A DNA stretch of 64,000 nt from Pseudoduganella flava (lineage in GTDB: Bacteria; Pseudomonadota; Gammaproteobacteria; Burkholderiales; Burkholderiaceae_D), in the NCBI RefSeq assembly GCF_007830495.1, contig NZ_VLKW01000004.1:495439-559438 (forward strand), written 5' to 3'. The notes under the pieces are model-generated. The model was not told where the DNA came from. It saw nothing but the letters and a program-made list of their open reading frames with translations, and made no database searches. Made by a program: the position numbers and the translations under genes. Below, piece after piece: positions 57,878 to 64,000 of this stretch (positions are counted from its first letter, which is position 1; each line of letters begins with the position of its first letter).

Positions 57878-59677
57878 ATGGAACCGCATCGACTGTCTCT
57901 TCCGCCACTGGATGAACCCGGTGAAGTCGTCACCTTCTATTCCCACAAAGGGGGCGCGGGCCGCACGATGGCCCTTGCCAACCTCGCCGTCATGCTCGCC
58001 CGGCGCAACAACGCGACCGTGCCGACCCTGATGATCGACTGGGACATGGAAGCGCCCGGGCTGCATCACTACTTCCGGGCGAACCAGGAAGGGGCGGGCG
58101 TGCTCGAGCTGTTCGAGGCATGCCGCGACCAGCTGTTGCGCCGCTCGCGCCTCGTCGGCGAGCGCGACGACGAGCAGCTGGCGCAGGCGGTGCTGGACGC
58201 GGTCGGCTGGGAGCAGTTCATCGTGCGTGCCGACCAGAGCCGGCCGTTGTTCCTGATGCGCGCGGGGCGGCAGGATGCCAGTTATGCGGAGCGCCTGGCG
58301 CGGCTCGATTGGGAAGGATTGTTCGACGCGTGTCCCGCGCTGTTTCGCGTGTTCGCGGACAACCTCGCGCGCCGGTTCCGCCACGTGCTCGTCGACTCGC
58401 GCGCGGGCCGCACGGAAACGGCCGGCATCTGCACGACCCTGCTGCCGACGAAGCTCGTGCTCGTGTTCACGCCAAACCGCCAGCACCTCGATGGCCTGGA
58501 GGGGCTGGTGCAGCGCGCGACAACGTGGCGCCGCAGCCATGAGGACGAACAGCGCCCGCTACTGATCTACCCGCTGCCTTCGCGCATCGAGATGGACGAC
58601 TCGGCGCAGCGCGCGCTGTGGCGCCGCGGCGATCCGGAGCGCGGCATCCCCGGCTACCAGCCTGTGTTCGAGCGGGCGCTGGCCGAGGCATACGGCCTGG
58701 GCCGCATTTCGCTGGAGAGCTATTTCGACGAGGTGCAGCTGCAGCAGGTGCGCAGCCTGGGCTGCGGCGAGCAGCTGCCCGTGAACGCGGACGAGGAAGA
58801 CGACCGCTTCTCGATCACCCGCACCTTCCAGGCATTCCTCGGCTGGTTCCTCGGCGGCTACCGGCCATGGCAATCGCGCGAGGAGATTCCGCTCCTGAAC
58901 GCGGTGGCGCAGGGGCGCGCGGCGATGGAGCGGGGCGGCGGGCGGGGCGTCTCGCTGCCGCTGGCACGCGACCTGGCGCTGCTCGGCGAGCTGTACCGGC
59001 GGGAAGGGCGCTTCGACCAGGCCGCGGCCTGCCTCGACGAGAGCCTGTCGCTGCACGTGCTGATCCTGGGCGACGACCATGCGGACACGCTGGACAGCAA
59101 GGCCGCGCTGGCCGACCTGCTGTTCGAGCAGGAGAAGTACGAGGAAGCGCATTTCCTGCAGGAGTCGGTGCTGGAAGCGCGCGAACGGATGTTCGGCGCC
59201 GCCGCGACCGGCACGCTGAACGCGTCGAGCGCGCTGGCGGCCACGCTGGCCCAGCTGGGGCAGGTACCCGAGGCGCTGGCGTTGCAGGACGCCGTCATCG
59301 ATGCGCACCGCCGCTACCTGGGCAACGAGCACCTCGTCACCGTGGAAAGCCTGGCGATGCGCGCCGACATCCTGTGCCATGGCGGGCACATCGACCAGGC
59401 GGCCGACTTGCTGGAGCAGGTGCTGGCGCTGCGCGCACGCCTGCTCGGCACCGAACATGCGGACACCGTGCGCACGCGCAAGGTGCTGGCGCAGGCGAAA
59501 AGCCGCATGAAGCAGGAGCCGCATGCGGTGCACGATACGCACCAGCGCGAGCACCGCATCGTCAGCGTCGAACAACCGCGCACCGGTTACCCGGCGGCAG
59601 CCAGCCCGCGGCACGGCGCCAGCGGCGAACTGGCGGTCGAAAACGAACTGTCCACGCCGCGCATCGGTATGCGCTGA
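57878..59677 (+). CDS. KGGxGRT ParA/MinD-like ATPase fused to TPRs
   Basis: A 599-residue protein. Residues 16-270 form a ParA/MinD-like P-loop fold. The deviant Walker A is KGGAGRT (24-30), with the signature Lys24 kept and the usual second Lys replaced by Arg29. The switch region is MIDWDMEAPGL (52-62). A second Walker-type strand is HVLVDSRAGRTE around Asp173. After a linker, residues 350-560 hold four TPRs of about 42 residues (LYRREGRFDQAAACLDESLS, LFEQEKYEEAHFLQESVLEA), like those in kinesin light chain or NB-ARC proteins. The pairing with an upstream TIR-like gene recalls FxsC/FxsT sets, but no FxsA or FxsB is near. A signalling or defence role is inferred. Confidence 0.75.
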   Translation: MEPHRLSLPPLDEPGEVVTFYSHKGGAGRTMALANLAVMLARRNNATVPTLMIDWDMEAPGLHHYFRANQEGAGVLELFEACRDQLLRRSRLVGERDDEQLAQAVLDAVGWEQFIVRADQSRPLFLMRAGRQDASYAERLARLDWEGLFDACPALFRVFADNLARRFRHVLVDSRAGRTETAGICTTLLPTKLVLVFTPNRQHLDGLEGLVQRATTWRRSHEDEQRPLLIYPLPSRIEMDDSAQRALWRRGDPERGIPGYQPVFERALAEAYGLGRISLESYFDEVQLQQVRSLGCGEQLPVNADEEDDRFSITRTFQAFLGWFLGGYRPWQSREEIPLLNAVAQGRAAMERGGGRGVSLPLARDLALLGELYRREGRFDQAAACLDESLSLHVLILGDDHADTLDSKAALADLLFEQEKYEEAHFLQESVLEARERMFGAAATGTLNASSALAATLAQLGQVPEALALQDAVIDAHRRYLGNEHLVTVESLAMRADILCHGGHIDQAADLLEQVLALRARLLGTEHADTVRTRKVLAQAKSRMKQEPHAVHDTHQREHRIVSVEQPRTGYPAAASPRHGASGELAVENELSTPRIGMR

Positions 59678-59741
59678 AGCGCCACATTTTTCAGCATCGG
59701 GCACCACCCGCATGCGCTGCCGAGCCGTTGCTTCAGGTAAA

Positions 59742-59757
59742 ATTCTCGTATGAGAAT
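59742..59757. other. Palindrome around the surE start codon
   Basis: ATTCTC and GAGAAT are 6-bp arms around GTAT, and the ATG at 59750 begins inside the loop. A hairpin here could affect initiation. The stem is short, so it may be chance. Confidence 0.3.
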
Positions 59758-60487
59758 CCTTATCAGTAACGACGACGGTTACCTGGCACCCGGCATCAAC
59801 GCACTGGCCGATGCGCTGGCGGCGATCGCGGAGATTGTCGTGGTCGCGCCCGACAGCAACCGCTCCGGCGCGTCGAATTCGCTGTCGCTGGACCGGCCGC
59901 TGTCCGTGCAGCAGGCTGCGAATGGTTTCTATTTTGTCAACGGCACGCCAACGGATTGCGTGCACATCGCGTTGACGGGCATGTTGATCGACAAGCCGGA
60001 CCTGGTGGTTTCCGGCATCAACAACGGTCCGAACATGGGCGACGACACGCTGTATTCCGGCACCGTTGCGGCTGCCACTGAAGGCTACCTGTTCGGCATC
60101 CCGGCCATCGCGTTCTCGCAGGGCGAGTGGGGCTGGGCGCACATCGACGACGCGGCGCGCGCCGCGCGCGACATCGTGCAGCGCTATGCGGACGCGCTGG
60201 ACAAGCCCTATCTGCTGAACGTGAACATCCCGAACCGGCCGTACGAGGAACTGGGGCAGCCGCTGGCGACGCGCCTGGGCCGCCGGCACCAGGCCGAGCC
60301 GGTGATCAAGTCGCACGATCCACGCGGCCGCGAAATCTTCTGGATCGGCCCTCCCGGCGCCTGCAAGGATGCGGGCGAGGGCACGGATTTCCATGCCGTG
60401 CAGCAGGGACGCATCTCGATGACGCCGCTGCAGATCGACCTGACCCACAAGACCCAGCTGGCGCTGCTGGCAAAGGCGCTCGGATGA
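59750..60487 (+). CDS. surE: 5'/3'-nucleotidase SurE
   Basis: A 245-residue phosphatase that removes phosphate from nucleoside monophosphates. The signature [20 protein letters not shown] (1-20) holds the metal-binding Asp pair. [16 protein letters not shown] and [13 protein letters not shown] are further active-site phrases. [19 protein letters not shown] is also typical. It is the first gene of surE-pcm-nlpD-rpoS and overlaps pcm by ATGA. Confidence 0.95.
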   Translation: MRILISNDDGYLAPGINALADALAAIAEIVVVAPDSNRSGASNSLSLDRPLSVQQAANGFYFVNGTPTDCVHIALTGMLIDKPDLVVSGINNGPNMGDDTLYSGTVAAATEGYLFGIPAIAFSQGEWGWAHIDDAARAARDIVQRYADALDKPYLLNVNIPNRPYEELGQPLATRLGRRHQAEPVIKSHDPRGREIFWIGPPGACKDAGEGTDFHAVQQGRISMTPLQIDLTHKTQLALLAKALG

Positions 60488-61350
60488 CCGACAAGCCCCG
60501 CACATTCCCGCTGCCCCTGTCGTCGGTGACGGACAAGGTGCAGAAAAAGCAGCCCGTGTTCGCGCCCGTCGCCACGCCGCAGACGGCGACGCGCAACGCC
60601 GCCATCAACGCGGCGCTGGGCAACGTGACGCGCCATCCGCAGCCGCTGGCCGCGCCCGTGCGCCCGCCAGGCGCACCCGCCGAGCGGCCCCCGGCCCCGG
60701 TGCCGCGGCAGTATGCGCTCGTGTCGGACGCGGTGCGGCGGGCGATGGTGGCGCGCGTCGCCAAGCAGGGCGTGCAGGATGCCGTCGTGCTGGCCGCGCT
60801 GGAAACCGTGCCGCGCCATATGTTCATGGACGAAGGACTGGCCGCGCAGGCGTACATCGACGCGTCGCTGCCGATCGGCCACCACCAGACGATCTCGCAG
60901 CCGTACATCGTGGCGCGCATGATCGAGGTGATGCGGCAGGGCGCGGAACTGAAGCGCGTGCTGGAAATCGGCACGGGTTGCGGCTACCAGGCAGCCGTTC
61001 TTGCGTGTGTTGCGCAAGAGGTGTATTCCATTGAGCGTATTAAACCGTTACATGAGCTGGCGAAAGCCAACTTGCGGCCACTGCGGGTACCGAACCTGCG
61101 GTTGCACTACGGAGATGGTATGCTTGGGCTGCCTCAGGCAGCGCCGTTCGACGGCATCATCCTCGCGGCCGCGGGTCTGGAAGTACCGCAGGCGCTGCTG
61201 GAACAATTGACCATCGGCGGACGTCTGGTCGCGCCGGTCGGCGAGCGCACCCAGCACCTGGAGCTGGTCACGCGCGTGGCAAAGAGCGAATGGATCCGCC
61301 AGACGCTCGAGGACTGCCACTTCGTACCGCTGCGGCCCGGTACTGTGTGA
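60484..61350 (+). CDS. pcm: Protein-L-isoaspartate O-methyltransferase
   Basis: A 288-residue protein-repair enzyme. The methyltransferase domain covers about residues 80-288. It has the phrase [20 protein letters not shown] (substrate site), the S-adenosylmethionine motif [19 protein letters not shown], and [17 protein letters not shown]. The first 75 residues are an additional Pro/Ala-rich leader ([20 protein letters not shown]) not found in E. coli Pcm but common in related betaproteobacteria. It overlaps surE by 4 nt. The stop is about 100 bp before nlpD. Confidence 0.93.
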   Translation: MTDKPRTFPLPLSSVTDKVQKKQPVFAPVATPQTATRNAAINAALGNVTRHPQPLAAPVRPPGAPAERPPAPVPRQYALVSDAVRRAMVARVAKQGVQDAVVLAALETVPRHMFMDEGLAAQAYIDASLPIGHHQTISQPYIVARMIEVMRQGAELKRVLEIGTGCGYQAAVLACVAQEVYSIERIKPLHELAKANLRPLRVPNLRLHYGDGMLGLPQAAPFDGIILAAAGLEVPQALLEQLTIGGRLVAPVGERTQHLELVTRVAKSEWIRQTLEDCHFVPLRPGTV

Positions 61351-61452
61351 TGGATTTGGCCTGTCTGGGCCGGCCGCCGCGATTTCCTGGACTGCTTTGC
61401 AGCCCGCGCGCCGGCATGCCCCTGGCAGGTGTAGAGAAGAGATAAAAACCAG

Positions 61453-62394
61453 ATGAGCATGACGAAAAAACGTTACCTGGCACTGCTGTTGCCGCTCGCG
61501 GTGCTGACCGCGTGTACTTCCACCCCGAACCAGGCGCCCGTCATCGAGCGCCCGATCACGCGGCATACGCCCCAGCCGGCCCCGGCGCCGGCGCCCGTGC
61601 AGGAAAACAAGGACCGTGACGGCTATTACACGGTGAAGAAGGGCGACACGCTGATCCGCATCGCCCTCGACCACGGCCAGAACTACCGCGACCTGGTGGC
61701 CTGGAACAACCTGGCCAACCCGAACGACATCAAGGTGGACCAGGTGCTGCGCGTGGCGCCGCCGGAAGATGCGCCGGGCGTACGCACGGCCGCCGTCGTG
61801 ATGCCGCCGGAGACGGTGAAGACGCCGCCGCCGCCGAAGAAGACGGAGCCGAAGGGCGACAAGAAGCCGTACACGGAAGGCGCGATGAGCGACCTGGCGA
61901 AGAACGACAAGGATGGCGACGGCAAGCCGGATACGCCGGCACGGGCCGAGAAGCCGGTGCAGGTGGCGAGCGCACGCCCATCCGTGCCGGCCGGGGCGGC
62001 GGCCCCTTCGCTGTCGGCGGAAGACCGCGAAGTGAGCTGGATCTGGCCCGCCGACGGCAAGGTCGTCGGCCAGTTCGACGAGGGCAAGAACAAGGGTATC
62101 GACATCGCCGGACGGCCGGGTCAACAGGTCCTTGCGGCAGGTGCAGGAAAGGTGATGTATGCCGGTAGCGGCATACGCGGATATGGTAATCTCGTCATTG
62201 TGAAGCACAGTAACGGCCTGCTGTCCGCATACGCACACAACCGGTCGATCCTCGTGAAGGAAGGCCAGACGGTGAACAAGGGGCAGACCATCGCTGAGAT
62301 GGGGGATTCCGACTCGGATTCCGTCAAGCTGCATTTCGAGATCAGGCAGCAGGGCAAACCGGTGGATCCGTCGAAATTCCTGCCGAACCGCTAG
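61453..62394 (+). CDS. nlpD: NlpD-type lipoprotein, LysM-M23, amidase activator
   Basis: A 313-residue lipoprotein with signal peptide and lipobox LTAC (Cys21). A LysM domain at about 55-100 (YYTVKKGDTLIRIALDHGQN) binds peptidoglycan. A Pro/Lys-rich linker follows. The LytM/M23 domain at about 190-313 has NKGIDIAGRPGQQVLAAGAG and KLHFEIRQQGKPVDP. The zinc-site His of HxxxD is Asn, and the first His of the HxH pair is Lys. It is therefore unlikely to be a peptidase and fits NlpD, which activates amidase AmiC in cell separation. The stop TAG is at the edge of a MITE-like element. Confidence 0.92.
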   Translation: MSMTKKRYLALLLPLAVLTACTSTPNQAPVIERPITRHTPQPAPAPAPVQENKDRDGYYTVKKGDTLIRIALDHGQNYRDLVAWNNLANPNDIKVDQVLRVAPPEDAPGVRTAAVVMPPETVKTPPPPKKTEPKGDKKPYTEGAMSDLAKNDKDGDGKPDTPARAEKPVQVASARPSVPAGAAAPSLSAEDREVSWIWPADGKVVGQFDEGKNKGIDIAGRPGQQVLAAGAGKVMYAGSGIRGYGNLVIVKHSNGLLSAYAHNRSILVKEGQTVNKGQTIAEMGDSDSDSVKLHFEIRQQGKPVDPSKFLPNR

Positions 62395-62553
62395 TGTCCT
62401 GAGTCGGAAATTCGTTGCAAAAATAAATCTGACGAAATCGTCCTCAGGCAAGGCGGAAGTGTACGGTAAGGCCGGGGCCTTGCCGTCCATTTTCAACGCG
62501 GCATCAGGGTGATTCTCGTCTGATTTATTCAACGAATTCTTAACTCCGGACAG
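62394..62553. mobile_element. MITE-like palindromic element between nlpD and rpoS
   Basis: About 160 bp. The two ends read GTGTCCTGAGTCGG and, on the opposite strand, CTGTCCGGAGTTAA. Matching then continues through AATTCGTTG, AATAAATC and GACGA. The centre is a nearly perfect hairpin (ACGGTAAGGCC and GGCCTTGCCGT, 62463-62486), placed within 1 bp of the middle. A TA dinucleotide flanks both ends (62392-62393 and 62554-62555), as expected for TA-target elements of the IS630/Tc1-mariner type. There is no gene inside. Removing the element and one TA restores an nlpD stop about 7 nt before the rpoS ATG. Confidence 0.65.
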
Positions 62554-62563
62554 TAGGTACGCC

Positions 62564-63622
62564 ATGACGAGCTCGCCGCATGATCATCTGGAAGAAGACC
62601 CGCTGCCTGACGATTATTCAGAAGAGAGTCTGGCGGACGAGAATCTGGCGGAGGAGCAACTGGCCGGCGACCGCGGCGGCGACGAGTCGATCGCGGACGA
62701 GCGCGCCGATGGTGCCGATGCCATCGACGGCCGCGCCACGGTACTGGAGACTGTCGACGAGCTGAAGAAGGTGCTGGCCGCCGAGCTGTCGACGGACACC
62801 ACGCAGCACTACCTGAACCAGATCGGCACCCGGCCGCTGCTGACGGCGCCGCAGGAGGTGCATTTCGCAACGCTGGCCAAGCAGGGCGATTTCGCTGCCC
62901 GCCAGAAGATGATCGAGCACAATCTGCGGCTCGTCGTCTCGATCGCCAAGCACTACATCAACCGCGGCGTCGTGCTGCTCGACCTGATCGAGGAAGGCAA
63001 CATCGGCCTGATGCGCGCGATCGACAAGTTTGAGCCCGAGCGCGGCTTCCGCTTCTCCACCTACGCCACGTGGTGGATCCGCCAGAGCATCGAGCGGGCC
63101 ATCATGAACCAGGCTCGTACGGTGCGGCTGCCGGTGCACATGGTGCGCGAGCTGAACCAAATCCTGCGCGGCAAATACCACCTCGAGGCCCAGCACCACA
63201 ACGGCAAGGACGCGACGGCGGAAGACATCGCCGACCTCGTCGGCCGCCCGGTGGAGGAAGTGCAGGACATCCTCGCGCTGTCCGAGCACGCCACGTCGCT
63301 GGATGCGCCGCTGGACAACGACCCGCAATCGTCGCTGATGGACATGCTGCCCGGCGACGCCGACGACAGCCCCGACGCGCGTGCCGAGCACCAGGAAATG
63401 ACCCAACTGGTGCGCGACTGGCTGTCGCGCCTGCCGGACAAGCAGCGCATCGTCATCATGCGCCGCTTCGGCCTCGACAACGACGACCCCGCCACCTTGG
63501 AAACGCTGGCCGAGGAAATGGGCGTCACGCGCGAACGCGTGCGGCAGATCCAGCAGGAAGCGCTGGTAAAGCTGAAACGGGCGATGGCGGCGCGCGGCGT
63601 CGTGCGCGACTCGCTGCTGTAG
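62564..63622 (+). CDS. rpoS: RNA polymerase sigma factor RpoS
   Basis: A 352-residue sigma-70 family factor for stationary phase and stress. Region 1.2/2 contains [40 protein letters not shown] and [20 protein letters not shown]. Regions 3 and 4 have [20 protein letters not shown] and [20 protein letters not shown]. An acidic leader of about 75 residues ([20 protein letters not shown]) precedes. AGGT lies about 5 nt before the ATG. It is the end of the surE-pcm-nlpD-rpoS set, but a palindromic element intervenes after nlpD. Confidence 0.95.
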   Translation: MTSSPHDHLEEDPLPDDYSEESLADENLAEEQLAGDRGGDESIADERADGADAIDGRATVLETVDELKKVLAAELSTDTTQHYLNQIGTRPLLTAPQEVHFATLAKQGDFAARQKMIEHNLRLVVSIAKHYINRGVVLLDLIEEGNIGLMRAIDKFEPERGFRFSTYATWWIRQSIERAIMNQARTVRLPVHMVRELNQILRGKYHLEAQHHNGKDATAEDIADLVGRPVEEVQDILALSEHATSLDAPLDNDPQSSLMDMLPGDADDSPDARAEHQEMTQLVRDWLSRLPDKQRIVIMRRFGLDNDDPATLETLAEEMGVTRERVRQIQQEALVKLKRAMAARGVVRDSLL

Positions 63623-63648
63623 AAAGTTGCGAGCCCGCGCTTGCATTC

Positions 63649-63684
63649 ACCCCAGAAGCGACCCCTAGGGTCAGACCCGCCGGG
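63649..63684. repeat. Intergenic palindrome, GGGGTCAGACCC family, copy 5, truncated
   Basis: The left arm (GGGTCAGACCC, 63668-63678) and GCCGGG are present, but the right arm is replaced at about 63685 by the end of an IS element. It lies between rpoS and the IS. Confidence 0.7.
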
Positions 63685-64000
63685 TGTTTTGTCGGGACAC
63701 ATAGGTAACACCTGTCGGGAGACATAGGTAACACCTTTTATGATCATTGCACAGCCACTTACAGGAGCGTGCAATGCCTTGGAAGGAGTCCACCGCTATG
63801 TCATCTCGACAGGAATTCGTTCTGCTTGCACTCAGGCCTTCAGCTAACATTGCCGAGCTTTGCCGTCGATTCGGTGTTAGCCGGAAAACTGCCTACAAGT
63901 GGCTGGAGCGTTATCGTGCCGGCGGAGAGCTCGGGCTGCTTGATCGATCCCGGCAGCCGCACTCTTCCCCCGTCACTGCTGACGGCGAGCTTGAGATGCA
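63685..64000 (+). mobile_element. IS481-type insertion sequence, 5' part
   Basis: The element begins near 63685 inside a truncated palindrome. Its end holds two tandem 23-bp repeats (63690-63712 and 63713-63735) that differ at one base, beginning TGTCGGGACACATAGG and TGTCGGGAGACATAGG. Such repeated ends with GTCGGGACACATAGG are seen in IS481-group elements. The transposase gene starts at 63774 and leaves the window, so the right end and target duplication cannot be seen. Confidence 0.75.
63774..64000 (+). CDS. IS481-family transposase, N-terminal part
   Basis: Seventy-five residues are visible before the window ends. They start MPWKESTAMSSRQEFVLLAL and contain a helix-turn-helix (NIAELCRRFGVSRKTAYKWL) and the phrase GLLDRSRQPHSSPVT. 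This is the start of IS481-type transposases, whose DDE domain would follow. CAGGAG lies before the ATG. The gene appears intact as far as it can be seen. Confidence 0.85.
   Translation, partial: MPWKESTAMSSRQEFVLLALRPSANIAELCRRFGVSRKTAYKWLERYRAGGELGLLDRSRQPHSSPVTADGELEM

Noticed and set aside
57829..57915. A 28-residue frame between the TIR and ATPase genes, considered as a precursor peptide as in FxSxx-COOH clusters
   Set aside because: It has no ribosome site, overlaps the ATPase start, and does not end in an FxSxx pattern.

Overview
The window is a high-GC chromosomal segment of a betaproteobacterium, most likely an Oxalobacteraceae member close to Massilia or Pseudoduganella (inferred). 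Supporting signs are the gene order of a TCA-cycle cluster (acnA, HpcH-type lyase, mdh, a divergent GntR regulator, sdhCDAB, sdhE, gltA), a DUF2863 protein, long RTX proteins with DUF4347 and DUF4214 domains, and a family of GGGGTCAGACCC palindromes between genes. I see no rRNA, tRNA or CRISPR array.

Layout. 1-5.3 kb: mixed small genes (DUF6152 and DUF6644 type proteins, a metallophosphoesterase, a VOC protein, an outer-membrane protein whose last strand is cut off by a TAG, and a LysR regulator divergent from a CoA-transferase). 5.4-15.3 kb: a surface or secretion cluster with a tail-collar protein and two RTX paralogues of about 1950 and 1070 residues. 15.4-19.8 kb: a catalase with a recognisable OxyR-type site, an array of repeats, an M14 carboxypeptidase/CYTH pair and two small secreted proteins. 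19.8-33.2 kb: DUF2863 and the TCA cluster around a GntR regulator. 33.4-41.6 kb: accessory genes (Dabb protein, antiporter, GH92 mannosidase, lipoproteins, a PAS-GGDEF protein with an eroded EAL domain, and a BlaI-like repressor). 41.9-48 kb: the 2-oxoglutarate dehydrogenase operon (odhA, odhB, a SHOCT-PspC protein, lpdA). 48-54.6 kb: zapE, a coiled-coil secreted protein, a thiol-redox module (Ohr, TlpA-like, CcdA-like) divergent from an OmpR/EnvZ-type two-component system, and a PP2C phosphatase. 54.8-59.7 kb: a YdcH protein, a DinG/YoaA helicase, and a two-gene cassette of a TIR-like protein followed by a KGGxGRT ATPase with TPRs. 59.75-63.6 kb: the surE-pcm-nlpD-rpoS stress operon, with a MITE-like palindrome between nlpD and rpoS. 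The window ends in the 5' part of an IS481-type element that cut into one of the intergenic palindromes.

The most promising undescribed system is the TIR plus KGGxGRT-TPR pair at 57.2-59.7 kb, which sits between housekeeping genes behind its own likely promoter. Other notable points are the roughly 160-bp palindromic element directly upstream of rpoS, the premature stop before the terminal strand of the outer-membrane protein, the degenerate EAL domain, and the possible shared operator at the GntR/sdh promoters.
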